Shown: in pieces, positions 53,770 to 62,837 of the stretch
Layout of the letters: each line of letters begins with the position of its first letter
Position numbering within the stretch: position 1 is the first letter of the stretch
Origin: JBDIVL01 sp039794405
GTDB taxonomy: Bacteria; Planctomycetota; Brocadiia; Brocadiales; Brocadiaceae
Direction: 5' to 3'
DNA: 64,000 nt
NCBI GenBank assembly: GCA_039794405.1
Contig: JBDIVL010000006.1
Location: 1-64,000, forward strand
Made by a program: the position numbers and the translations under genes
Notes under the pieces: model-generated
What the model was told of the DNA's origin: nothing
Seen by the model: the letters and a program-made list of their open reading frames with translations, nothing else
Database searches by the model: none

Positions 53770-54249
53770 ATGAGCAATACCCTTAAACTGGTTGTCTTTG
53801 CCCTTGACGCCCAAAAATTTGCATTATACCTTTCCTCTGTAGAAAGGGTCGTACCAGTAGTTGAAATTACCCAATTACCCAAAGCACCTGATATTGTTAC
53901 TGGTATTATTAATGTACAAGGGCGTATTATTCCCGTGGTTAATATCCGCAAACGTTTCCAATTACCCATGAAAGAAACGGATTTGACTGATAAATTAGTA
54001 ATTTCACAAACGACCAGAAGAACTGCAGCGATTATTGTGGATGCGGTTTGCGGTGTAATCGAATACCCGGAACAAAAGATTATTACAGCGGAAAATGTCC
54101 TGCCGGGGATGGAATATATCGATGGGGTGGTAAAGGCAGACGATGGCATGATTCTTATTCATGACCTTGACAAGTTCCTTTCACTTGATGAGGAAGAAGC
54201 ATTGAATAAAGCCTTAATATCGAAAAGAAAGAACAAGAACAAAAGGTAA
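53770..54249 (+). CDS. cheW: CheW-type coupling protein (WspB-like position)
   Basis: A 159-residue SH3-like scaffold that links receptors to CheA. VFALDAQKFALYLSSVERVV opens the first barrel, followed by ITQLPKAPDIVTGIINVQGRIIPVVNIRKRF and DAVCGVIEYPEQKI. The start is the ATG at 53770; an ATG five bases earlier is followed by a stop. Its stop is five bases from cheR, so the two are coupled. In a Wsp-type layout this would be the first CheW (WspB). Confidence 0.93.
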   Translation: MSNTLKLVVFALDAQKFALYLSSVERVVPVVEITQLPKAPDIVTGIINVQGRIIPVVNIRKRFQLPMKETDLTDKLVISQTTRRTAAIIVDAVCGVIEYPEQKIITAENVLPGMEYIDGVVKADDGMILIHDLDKFLSLDEEEALNKALISKRKNKNKR

Positions 54250-54254
54250 GTTCT

Positions 54255-55823
54255 ATGAACCAGGGTATTTCTGAGTCCCTCTTATCACAACTGAGTGAGA
54301 TGATTGCCGTCCATGTTGGTTTACATTACCCAAGAGAACGTTGGTACGATCTCGAGCGGGGAATAAGTTGCGCAGCAAAAGATTTTGGGTTTGAGGATAT
54401 CGAATCGTGTATCCAATGGCTCGTGTCATCGCCCCTCAAAAAGAATCAGATTGAGATATTAGCGTGCAACCTGACGGTAGGAGAAACCTACTTTTTTCGT
54501 GACAGGAGAATTTTTCAGATTCTTGAGGAACAGATTATTCCGGAAGTGATTTCCCTATGTAGGACTTCTGAACGTTGCTTGAGGATATGGAGTGCTGGTT
54601 GTGCAACGGGTGAGGAGCCATATTCTCTTGCCATCATGCTGAAGAAAGTGATTCCGGACTTGCGGGATTGGAATATTACTATTTTGGCTACCGATATTAA
54701 CCCCCGCTTTCTTCAAAAGGCTTCGAGAGGGGTGTATACGGATTGGTCGTTTCGTGATACCCCAAAATGGGTTAAAGAACGGTTTTTTGAAAAAACAAAA
54801 GAGGGTTATTTTAAAATTTCTTCAGATATAAGGGAAATGGTGACATTTTCATATCTAAATCTCGTGGAAAATTCCTACCCGTCTCTTCTCAATAATACCA
54901 GTGCAATGAATATTATTTTTTGCCGCAATGCCCTGATGTATTTTACCGATAACAAAGTGGGTGGCGTTGTTCAGAAACTGTATCGGTCACTTGTTGATGG
55001 TGGTTGGCTTGTTGTCAGCCCATGTGAAATTTCAAAGGTGCTTTCTTCACGGTTTGTTATGGTAAGTTTTCCTGATGCAACCCTTTACCGAAAAGATTCT
55101 GAATCATCCCAGATAATGGAAAGGATTATTCCCAAAGAGACGCCATTGCAAAGAGAATACGATGAAACAAGCATGTTATTTCAGAGACCACATACGTTTC
55201 AAGAGAAAATACTTGTTGAAAATTCTCAGCCTCAGTTGACATTGGACAGCGAGAGTAGGGGCAGGTTTCAAACCCGCCCCTACTTTGAAAGGCAAAATAT
55301 GTTGAATCTGAAAAGCCCGTATGAAGAGGCAATCGATTTATACCAGCAGGGCCTTTATCAGGGAACTGTAGAAAAACTTACCACACTGCTTTTACACACC
55401 AAAGGAACAGAAAATTATACTATCAGCCAAAAAGAGGCGATTGTTCTTCTGATACGTGCTTATGCCAACCATGGCAAACTCAATGAAGCATTGGAATGGT
55501 GTGAAAAGGCCATTGTTATGGATAAGATAAATCCTGGTTTTTACTATCTCCGCTCAACGATCTTTCAAGAGCAAGGGCTCATAGAGGAATCAGAAAAGTC
55601 CCTGAAACGTGCGTTATATCTTGATTCAAATTTTACCATGGCCTATTTTGCATTGGGAATCCTAAGCAGGAAAAAGGGAAAACTCAAAGAATCAGGAAAG
55701 CATTTAGAAAATGCCCTTTCAACTTTGAATACCCTCAAGGAGGGAGATATTCTCCCTGAATCGGATGGTATTACAGCAAGGAGGCTTAAAGAGATTATTG
55801 TGTCTACTATGGGGGAAATTTAG
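54255..55823 (+). CDS. cheR: CheR methyltransferase with C-terminal TPR repeats (WspC-like)
   Basis: A 522-residue enzyme that methylates glutamates of the receptors using S-adenosylmethionine. The CheR fold covers about 15-285, with the SAM site WSAGCATGEEPYSLAIML (112-129), LATDINPRFLQKAS and FCRNALMYF. After a linker (about 290-350) come TPRs (about 355-500). CheR proteins with TPRs are the WspC type. The linker contains, at residues 334-343, the translation of an inserted 29-nt palindrome of the intergenic family (55255-55283). The frame is kept. None of the MCPs here ends in an NWETF-type tether. Confidence 0.93.
   Translation: MNQGISESLLSQLSEMIAVHVGLHYPRERWYDLERGISCAAKDFGFEDIESCIQWLVSSPLKKNQIEILACNLTVGETYFFRDRRIFQILEEQIIPEVISLCRTSERCLRIWSAGCATGEEPYSLAIMLKKVIPDLRDWNITILATDINPRFLQKASRGVYTDWSFRDTPKWVKERFFEKTKEGYFKISSDIREMVTFSYLNLVENSYPSLLNNTSAMNIIFCRNALMYFTDNKVGGVVQKLYRSLVDGGWLVVSPCEISKVLSSRFVMVSFPDATLYRKDSESSQIMERIIPKETPLQREYDETSMLFQRPHTFQEKILVENSQPQLTLDSESRGRFQTRPYFERQNMLNLKSPYEEAIDLYQQGLYQGTVEKLTTLLLHTKGTENYTISQKEAIVLLIRAYANHGKLNEALEWCEKAIVMDKINPGFYYLRSTIFQEQGLIEESEKSLKRALYLDSNFTMAYFALGILSRKKGKLKESGKHLENALSTLNTLKEGDILPESDGITARRLKEIIVSTMGEI
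55255..55283. repeat. Intergenic-type 29-nt palindrome inside the cheR coding sequence
   Basis: Arm GTAGGGGC (55255-55262) pairs with GCCCCTAC (55276-55283), with AGGTTT / AAACCC inside (one mismatch). It equals the core hairpin of the spacer repeats at 997, 13124, 28158, 28265 and 30083. It is read as SRGRFQTRPY in the linker between the methyltransferase and TPR parts. Confidence 0.85.
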
Positions 55824-56036
55824 AATGATTGCGTTATATTCTGGAGCAGCATAGTCGCAACAGATTGAACCAGTTCATTTTATTGGATGTTTCGGTGAGT
55901 CTTCTTACCGAAACAAAGTGCAAGGACGGACATGGGTTTCGGTGTGGGGACACACCGGAACATCCAAACAGTTGATTCTATTTTCGTACTGGCTAATGTG
56001 AGGAACGCAGAGAAACAAATAAAAGGATAAGAGAGT

Positions 56037-56585
56037 GTGGAAGAACAGGAAAAACAGAGAATTCTGAGAGAAAGGGCAAGGGAACTTGCACACGAACATA
56101 AAAAAAAGGACACATCACACGGATACCTCAGGGTTTTAGAATTCCTCCTGGCATATGAGAAGTATGCCATTGAAACGGCGCATGTCCGTGAGGTTTATCC
56201 CCTCAAGGATCTTACCCCATTACCATGTACACCTCCTTATGTTCTCGGTATTATCAATGTACGCGGTCAGATACTGTCCGTTATTGAACTTAAGAAATTT
56301 TTTGAACTTCCGGAAAAAGGGATCTCCAACCTTAATAAGGTTATTATCATTTCTACAAATAAAACTGTCTTCCGTGGAGTTGAAGGAATGGAGTTTGGCA
56401 TAGTTGCTGATGCAGTTTTTGGGGTGAGATCTATTCCCCTCAATGAGGTTCAGCCTTCACTTCCAACTCTTACGGGTATTCGAGAGGATTATCTGAAGGG
56501 TATAACAATAGACAGGACGGTGATCCTCGATGCGATGAAAATTTTATCGGATAAGAGGATCGTTGTTAACGAGCAAGTGGATTGA
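56037..56585 (+). CDS. cheW: CheW-type coupling protein with N-terminal helix (WspD-like)
   Basis: 182 residues. A charged helix (EEQEKQRILRERARELA) precedes the CheW barrel, which shows FLLAYEKYAIETAHVREVY, LPCTPPYVLGIINVRGQILS and GIVADAVFGVRSI. The extra helix with a ILRERARELA-type motif is a mark of the second CheW of Wsp systems (WspD). The start is GTG at 56037, the only start before the helix; GGATAAGAGA lies upstream. The preceding 200 bases hold the hairpin element shared with 42601. Confidence 0.9.
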   Translation: MEEQEKQRILRERARELAHEHKKKDTSHGYLRVLEFLLAYEKYAIETAHVREVYPLKDLTPLPCTPPYVLGIINVRGQILSVIELKKFFELPEKGISNLNKVIIISTNKTVFRGVEGMEFGIVADAVFGVRSIPLNEVQPSLPTLTGIREDYLKGITIDRTVILDAMKILSDKRIVVNEQVD

Positions 56586-56916
56586 GGGATGCGTAAAAGA
56601 AACGGTCGATAGTGAATAGTTGATAAGGAATGGTAACTTCCAAGGTTGGTTCAATCTTGTAGATTGAACTATACATTTGGAATTGATGTACGTCTTTTGA
56701 TCGGTGCCAGGCCTAGAAAACATGCCAAAACGTTTCGGTTCAATCGTAGACGATTGACCAACCCTCTACTATCTATTATTCACTATCGACTATTCATTTT
56801 TCAGTTATGTTGGTGGTATTGACCACTGAAAAATAAACAACGTGGATGAGTGAGCAATATTTTGGTGGGTGATGTCCACCCTGTCCGGTTAACTCGACGT
56901 GTAGGAAGAATACACT
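56586..56916. other. Spacer with inverted repeats before the first MCP
   Basis: 330 bases made of palindromes: GGTTGGTTCAATC / GATTGAAC (56643-56674), CGGTTCAATCGTAGACGATTG and ACCAACC (about 56735-56764), an inverted tract with ATAGTGAATAGTTGATAAGG (56608-56635) facing CTATTATTCACTATCG (56768-56800), and GAGCAATATTTTGGTGGGTG (56852-56875) of the family at 28180-28225. No gene. Confidence 0.65.
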
Positions 56917-58725
56917 ATGGCGAATTTTGTTTGGAAAAGTCTGAGAGGTAAACTGATTTTTCTTGCCCTTGGTTTCTCGATTATCCCTATCATTATCGTA
57001 GGATATCTGAGTTATTGGTCAGGGAAGATGATGATAAGACATCAGTTTTTCGATAGCCTGACAACGATTGCAAAATCGAGAGAAAACGCAATAGCATTCT
57101 ATTTAAAATCAAAAACAGGAAGGATACTGGACTTCAGTTCCGATGGGTTTATCTGCGACACCCTTGAAAAACTAAACCAGGAAGGGTTTGATGGAATAAA
57201 ATTTTCGGAAGATTTGGCCAGACATCTTCGGGAAAATAAGAAACCCCTTGACCCGGAGATTTATGGACTACATGTTCTTGGTCTTAAAGGTAAGATTGTA
57301 GCTTCTTCGGAAAAGGGCATTTTTGGAAATGATATGTCGGATGATGATTGCTTTATCGAGGGTATGAAAGGTGTTCACGTTAAGGATATCCATCATTCTC
57401 CTGTTGATGGAAAGGATTTTATCACGATTTCTGCTCCTTTGATTTCGAGAACAACAAAAAAGACAGTCGGCGTTATCATGAACCGTTATGATTTAAAAGG
57501 ATTAAACAAGATAACGATAGTTAGAGAAGGTATGGGAGAGACAGGGGAGGTATACGTAGTCAATAAGGACCGGTACATCGTAACAGAATCGAGGTTTATC
57601 AAGGAAGCGATCCTGAAGCAGAAGGTTGACACTGTGCCGGTAAGATTGTTTCAGGAACACAGGAAGGATATGGCAGGGATTTACCAGGATTATCGGGGGA
57701 TACCAATTGTAGGGGCATCAGCGGGGGGGATATTGGACAGGGAATTTGGTTTGGGGTGGACGATTTTGGCAGAGATTGATGTCTCAGAGGCATTTGCGCC
57801 GGTCAAAGTTCTGGCTGTCAGGATTATATGGATCGGGTTTTTTGTCAGTTTGGTAGTGGCTGCTATTGCCTATCTTGCTTCAACGCGAATTGCTAAACCT
57901 ATTATGGATGGGGTAAATGTCCTTGGTTCTTCTGCCCGTGAAATCCTTGCCGCTACAACACAGGTTGCATCAGGTGCTGCCTGGATGGCTACTGCGGTGA
58001 GCCAGACAACGACAACGGTTGAAGAGATAAAACAGGATGCCCTGGTTTCTGTGCAAAAAGCCAAAAACGTTTCTGAAGATGCACAGAGGACATTGGAAAT
58101 ATCACAAAGTGGCAGAAAGTCTGTGGATGATTCTATCGATGGAATGAATCGCATCAGTCGACAAATGGAGTCTATTGCCGAAAGTATTGTAAGGTTAAAT
58201 GAACAGAGTCAGGCAATTGGAGAGATTGTAACGGTGGTGGATGATCTGGCAGAACAGACAAATATTTTATCAGTGAATGCCGCTATTGAGGCAGCAAAAG
58301 CTGAAGAAGAAGGAAAGGGATTTACCATTGTGGCCCAGGAAATCAGGAATCTTGCCGAGCAGTCGAAGCAATCAACGGCGCAGGTGCGCTCGATTTTAAA
58401 TAATATTTATAAGGCGACCGGTGCGGCGGTAGTGGCAGCAGAGGAAGGGAGCAAAGTAGTAGCGTCAGGAATAAAGCAGTCTGCCCAGGCAAGGGAAACA
58501 ATCCAATTGCTTTCAGAAAATATCGGGAAAGCGGCGCAGGCTGCCACTCAAATTGTAGCATCATGCCAGCAGCAGATGGTGGGTATGGATCAGGTAGCTT
58601 CCGCCATGGAAAATATCAAGCAGGCAAGCGCAGAAAACGCTGCCAGTTCGAAACAGGTAGAGAATGCGACTCAGAGTTTGCGGGAATTAGGGGAAAAATT
58701 AAAACGGATGATAGAATTGCGATGA
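56917..58725 (+). CDS. Cache-domain chemoreceptor lacking HAMP
   Basis: 602 residues. Helix IFLALGFSIIPIIIVGYLSYW, Cache sensor (about 40-285; SKTGRILDFSSDGFICDTLE, GMGETGEVYVVNKDRYI, YRGIPIVGASAGGI), second helix, then directly the coiled-coil signalling domain (KPIMDGVNVLGSSAREIL). The sister receptor at 60632 has a HAMP of about 55 residues at this junction. Tip sequence VDDLAEQTNILSVNAAIEAAK and QEIRNLAEQSKQSTAQV. The gene overlaps the next one by four bases (ATGA). Confidence 0.93.
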   Translation: MANFVWKSLRGKLIFLALGFSIIPIIIVGYLSYWSGKMMIRHQFFDSLTTIAKSRENAIAFYLKSKTGRILDFSSDGFICDTLEKLNQEGFDGIKFSEDLARHLRENKKPLDPEIYGLHVLGLKGKIVASSEKGIFGNDMSDDDCFIEGMKGVHVKDIHHSPVDGKDFITISAPLISRTTKKTVGVIMNRYDLKGLNKITIVREGMGETGEVYVVNKDRYIVTESRFIKEAILKQKVDTVPVRLFQEHRKDMAGIYQDYRGIPIVGASAGGILDREFGLGWTILAEIDVSEAFAPVKVLAVRIIWIGFFVSLVVAAIAYLASTRIAKPIMDGVNVLGSSAREILAATTQVASGAAWMATAVSQTTTTVEEIKQDALVSVQKAKNVSEDAQRTLEISQSGRKSVDDSIDGMNRISRQMESIAESIVRLNEQSQAIGEIVTVVDDLAEQTNILSVNAAIEAAKAEEEGKGFTIVAQEIRNLAEQSKQSTAQVRSILNNIYKATGAAVVAAEEGSKVVASGIKQSAQARETIQLLSENIGKAAQAATQIVASCQQQMVGMDQVASAMENIKQASAENAASSKQVENATQSLRELGEKLKRMIELR

Positions 58726-60272
58726 TAAAAAATGTGAATATAACGACTAGACTTCTGGTTTTGATTATTGCAGCCATTATCGTTTCTTCAAGTATTTTGG
58801 CGTATTTCAATATAAAGAAACAAAAGGCACAAATCGTAGGGGAGGTACAAAAACAAGCAAAGATGGCTGTGGATCAGCTCATCAGTGCACGGAGGGTTAT
58901 TGCAGATAAACAGGATAAAATAAACACAGATGCCCAGGGTAATTTTGAATTTAAGGGCGTAGTGCCTGCAATTATCGGGCGTGAGGTGGCAGAGGAGTTT
59001 AGCCGGACAACGATCTATAAGATGAAGCAGACGAGCATCAAATACCGAAATCCTGTAAATAAGCCAGACAAGTGGGAAATTACTCAATTAGAGAGATTTG
59101 AGACAAACCCTAATTTACAGGATGCTTCAGAGATAACGATTCTGGAGGATGGTACCGAGGTCTTTCGAATGATGGTTCCCTTAAAGATCGAGAAGGCGTG
59201 TTTGCAGTGCCACGGTGACCCGACAACAAGCCCTACCGGAGACGGCAAGGATATAACGGGCAGGCAGATGGAGAATTACCGGATTGGTGATATCCGTGGT
59301 GGGATTAGTGTCATAGCGCCAATGGCTGCTGTTCGTACGGCAATTACCTCGAACAGGAATTTTAACATCCTTGGGAATAGTATCTACGTTTCTCTGGTAG
59401 TTGCGGTGGTTTTTTTCATTGCGAGAGGGATTGTTAGTCCCCTTCGTGAAGGGGTTAAAATCCTGGGCTCCTCTACCGATGACATTCTTGCTGTAACGAC
59501 GCAGGTGGCTACCAGTGTTTCAGAAACAGCTACTTCTGTAACACAGGCTACAGCGACTGTAGAGGAAGTAAAACAAACAACACAGGTCTCAGTACAGAAG
59601 GCTGTATATGTATCTGAAAGTGCCCAGAAGACCTTGCAAATATCTCAGAGTGGTAAACGGTCGGTAGATGATTCCATCGAGGGGATGAATCAAATTGGTC
59701 AGAGGATGGAATCTATCGCTGAGAGTATTGTAAGATTGAATGAACAGAACCAGGCAATCAGGGAAATTGTTTCGACTGTGGAAGATCTGGCAGAACAGAC
59801 GAATCTCCTGTCGGTAAATGCTGCTATCGAGGCGGCTAAAGCCGGGGATGCCGGGAAGGGATTTGCCGTTGTGGCGCAAGAGGTTCGAAACCTTGCTGAA
59901 CAGTCGAAGCAGGCTACAGCCCAGGTACGGAATATTTTAAATAATATTCAGAAGGCGAATAGTACGGCAGTAATGGCAACGGAGGAGGGAAGTAAAGTCG
60001 TAGCAACAGGGATAAAACAATCCGTCCAGGCAGGAGAAACCATTCGGATGCTGGCGGAAAGTATTGCAGAGGCAGCACAGGCGGCATCCCAGATCGTAAT
60101 AACATGCCAGCAGCAGATGGTGGGTATGGATCAGGTGGCTTTTGCCATGGAAAATATTAAGCAGGCCAGTGCACAAAATGCATCGGGTGTTAAACAGGTA
60201 GAGACTACGGTTGAAAATCTCCGTGAATTGGGACATAAGCTGAAACAGATGGTGGAACGGAGTAGTGGATAG
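58722..60272 (+). CDS. Chemoreceptor with a c-type heme DUF3365 sensor
   Basis: 516 residues. Start at ATG 58722, in the ATGA overlap with the preceding gene; a longer frame to 58563 is only the shadow of that gene. Helix LVLIIAAIIVSSSILAYF, periplasmic DUF3365/Tll0287-like domain (about 35-215) with a single heme site CLQCHGDP (Cys160, Cys163, His164), second helix, no HAMP (VSPLREGVKILGSSTDDIL), then signalling hairpin (LAEQTNLLSVNAAIEAAK). The covalent heme would make it a sensor of redox state, O2 or NO. Its signalling half is very close to its two neighbours, so they probably share one CheA. Confidence 0.92.
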   Translation: MIKNVNITTRLLVLIIAAIIVSSSILAYFNIKKQKAQIVGEVQKQAKMAVDQLISARRVIADKQDKINTDAQGNFEFKGVVPAIIGREVAEEFSRTTIYKMKQTSIKYRNPVNKPDKWEITQLERFETNPNLQDASEITILEDGTEVFRMMVPLKIEKACLQCHGDPTTSPTGDGKDITGRQMENYRIGDIRGGISVIAPMAAVRTAITSNRNFNILGNSIYVSLVVAVVFFIARGIVSPLREGVKILGSSTDDILAVTTQVATSVSETATSVTQATATVEEVKQTTQVSVQKAVYVSESAQKTLQISQSGKRSVDDSIEGMNQIGQRMESIAESIVRLNEQNQAIREIVSTVEDLAEQTNLLSVNAAIEAAKAGDAGKGFAVVAQEVRNLAEQSKQATAQVRNILNNIQKANSTAVMATEEGSKVVATGIKQSVQAGETIRMLAESIAEAAQAASQIVITCQQQMVGMDQVAFAMENIKQASAQNASGVKQVETTVENLRELGHKLKQMVERSSG

Positions 60273-60631
60273 CAGATTGTGAATAACCAGGTAGACATTA
60301 ATAATCAATCCAAGAATTGGATCAAAATGGTTTTGACAAACGAAAAATCGTTGGGTTTTGCTTTTAAAACCCAACCTAGTTTAACGTTTAGGAAATTCAA
60401 ATTGTTAATTTTCCTCCCCCTCGATGGGGGAGGTTAGGTGGGGGTGAAGGAAACAACTATCACCCTCCCTTAGTCCCTCCCATCAAGGGAGGGAAAATTT
60501 ACGTTTAAGTTGCCGAGGGCCTAATTTAAGTCCTGAATCTTGTTCTTATTTTTATTGGTTTAAGGCTTTGTCTTGCTAGACCGCACCTCGATTACATTCA
60601 TGATGTATGATTTTAGAATGTGGAGAAAAAA
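60273..60631. other. Spacer with a G/C-rich inverted repeat
   Basis: 360 bases. A tract at about 60410-60497 has TCCTCCCCCTCGATGGGGG and, at the far side, CTCCCATCAAGGGAGGG, each a local hairpin that can also pair across. It is followed by AGTTGCCGAGGGCCTAATTTAA (60508-60530), the reversed tag of the composite family. A tract with ACCCAACCTAG resembles 13190-13210. Confidence 0.6.
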
Positions 60632-62593
60632 ATGGTAAGTTTCATTAAAAGAAGTTTGACAGGGAAATTAATGGTTCTTGTTCTCGGTGTCTCACTGATA
60701 CCTGTTGCAATTGTTGGATATCTCAGTTATTCATCAGGTAAATCAACCATAAAAAAACAGTTTCTTGACAGCCTGACAACGATTGCGAAATCAAGGGAAA
60801 CGGCAATTGCCTTTTATTTGAAGTCGAAGACTGGAAGGATATTGGATTTCAGTTCGGATGGTTTTATCTGTGATACCCTTGAAAAGATATGCCAGGGAGG
60901 GCCTGATGGAGTGAAACTATCGGAAGAACTGAACAGGCATCTCCTGGAGAATAAAAAATCCCTCGATCCGGAAATCTACGGAACAACCATTCTTGATCTT
61001 ACCGGCAAGATTATTGCCTCTTCAGAGAAAGGGACGATAGGGGACGATAAATCAAATGATGTTTACTTTCTTGAGGGAAAGAAAGGTGTCTATGTTAAGG
61101 ATATCTACCACTCTTCACATGACGGCAAAGACCTTATTGCCTTTTCCGCACCTTTGGTATCAAGGGCAACAAAGAAGGTAATCGGGGTTATTGTAAACCG
61201 TTATGACCTGACAGGATTGAATAGGATAACAACCGATAGAGAAGGGATGGGAGAGACAGGAGAAGTGTACGTAGTTAATAAAGACCGCTATATCATAACG
61301 GAATCGAGGTTTATTAAAGAAGCGATCCTGAAGCAGAAGGTTGATACTGTAGCGGTAAAGTTGTTTCAGGAACACAGGAAGGATATGGCCGGAATTTATC
61401 CTGATTACCGGGGGATACCAATTGTAGGGGCATCAGCAGGGGGGATACTGGACAAGGAATTTGGTTTGAGGTGGACGGTTTTGGCAGAGATTGATGTTGC
61501 AGAGGCATTTGCGCCAGTGAAGGTGTTGGCGATCAGAGTTATATGGATTGGGCTTTTTGTCGGTTTAGCGGTCGCTATTATTGCTTATTTTGCTTCAAGA
61601 ATGATCGTGAAACCAATTAGGAGGATATCTGAACAGATTGTTAAAGTTGGAGCAGGTGACCTGACGGTTCAGGTGCCTTATGATACACGGAAGGATGAAA
61701 TAGGTTCTTTATCAAAGACACTGGGTAGTGTGATAAAAAATCTTCGGGAAATTACCCGTGGGGTTATTGAGGGAGTAAATGTCCTTAGTTCTTCGGCAAG
61801 TGAGATTTTGACGGTAACGGCTCAGGTTGTTGCCAGCACTTCGGAAATGGCAGCATCGGTAAATGAAACAACTGCAACGGTAGAAGAGGTGAAACAGACA
61901 GCTCAAGTCTCGGTTCAGAAGGCAAAATACGTTTCTGAGAGCGCACAGAAAACCGTACAGATATCTCTGAATGGTAAGAAATCGGTGGATGAATTAATCA
62001 ATGGCATGAACCGCATCAAGGAACGGATGGTAAGTATTATCGAAAGTATTCAGAGGCTTAATGAACAAAGAGAGATAATTAGTGAAATCATTGAAACTGT
62101 AGATGGTTTGGCGGAGCAGACAAATCTCCTGTCAGTTAATGCTGCGATAGAAGCGGCTAAAGCGGGGGAGGAAGGAAAAGGTTTTACGGTAGTAGCTCAG
62201 GAGATCCGGCATCTTGCGGAACAGTCAAAACAAGCAACGGCACAGATACGTACGATCCTGAATAACGTCCAGAAGTCGACCAGTGCCGCAGTAATGGCTA
62301 CGGAACAGGGAAATAGGGTAGTGGATGAAGGTGTAATGCAGTCGATCCAGGCAGGAGATTCGATCAAGATGCTGGCAGAGGGCATTATGGAATCAGCACA
62401 GGCAGCATCCCAGATTATGGCATCCAGTCAGCAGCAGGTAACCGGGATGGATCAGGTTGCTTCAGCAATGGACAATATTAAATTAGCAAGTTCACAAAAT
62501 GTTGTCGGAACCAAACAAGCGGAGACAGCGATACAGAGTTTAAACGAATTAGGACAAAAGTTGAAATACATGGCGGAAAGGTATAAGGTTTAA
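60632..62593 (+). CDS. Cache-HAMP chemoreceptor
   Basis: 653 residues. Start at ATG 60632 (MVSFIKRSLTGKLM), which aligns with the start of the MCP at 56917; a GTG 12 bases earlier was rejected. Helix LMVLVLGVSLIPVAIVGYLSY, Cache sensor (GMGETGEVYVVNKDRYI), second helix, HAMP (about 325-380, KPIRRISEQIVKVGAGDLT), signalling domain with VDGLAEQTNLLSVNAAIEAAK and QEIRHLAEQSKQATAQI. About two thirds of the residues match the 56917 receptor, so one arose from the other by duplication. Confidence 0.93.
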   Translation: MVSFIKRSLTGKLMVLVLGVSLIPVAIVGYLSYSSGKSTIKKQFLDSLTTIAKSRETAIAFYLKSKTGRILDFSSDGFICDTLEKICQGGPDGVKLSEELNRHLLENKKSLDPEIYGTTILDLTGKIIASSEKGTIGDDKSNDVYFLEGKKGVYVKDIYHSSHDGKDLIAFSAPLVSRATKKVIGVIVNRYDLTGLNRITTDREGMGETGEVYVVNKDRYIITESRFIKEAILKQKVDTVAVKLFQEHRKDMAGIYPDYRGIPIVGASAGGILDKEFGLRWTVLAEIDVAEAFAPVKVLAIRVIWIGLFVGLAVAIIAYFASRMIVKPIRRISEQIVKVGAGDLTVQVPYDTRKDEIGSLSKTLGSVIKNLREITRGVIEGVNVLSSSASEILTVTAQVVASTSEMAASVNETTATVEEVKQTAQVSVQKAKYVSESAQKTVQISLNGKKSVDELINGMNRIKERMVSIIESIQRLNEQREIISEIIETVDGLAEQTNLLSVNAAIEAAKAGEEGKGFTVVAQEIRHLAEQSKQATAQIRTILNNVQKSTSAAVMATEQGNRVVDEGVMQSIQAGDSIKMLAEGIMESAQAASQIMASSQQQVTGMDQVASAMDNIKLASSQNVVGTKQAETAIQSLNELGQKLKYMAERYKV

Positions 62594-62837
62594 ACTGTAC
62601 GAAAGTAATGTCAATGAATTATGGTTCAATCTACAAGCTTAAACCAACTCTGGTGGATTTGTGGAACTAACTTGACGTATAGGAATTTCAAACAAAGAGT
62701 AGGGCAACCCTTTAGGGTTGCGATTCCGTGTATGTATTCAGGCTGGGAATCATCGTAGGGACGGGGATCTCCGTATCCCTACTGCGGCCCCCGCCCTACA
62801 TCATCATAACAGGTAAAAGTCGTTGAAGGCTTAGTCT
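62594..62837. repeat. Repeat-derived spacer before cheA
   Basis: About 240 bases. It contains GGTTCAATCTACAAGC with AACCAACTC, CGTATAGGAATTTCAAAC (left-end tag of the composite family), GAGTAGGGCAACCCTTTAGGG (as near 40325), GTAGGGACGGGGATC facing a TCCGTATCCCTAC, and AAAAGTCGTTGAAGGCTTAG just before the cheA start. Confidence 0.6.

Noticed and set aside
58563..58721. Upstream extension of the heme chemoreceptor gene
   Set aside because: It lies in another frame of the preceding MCP gene; the ATGA overlap at 58722 gives a proper membrane-helix start.
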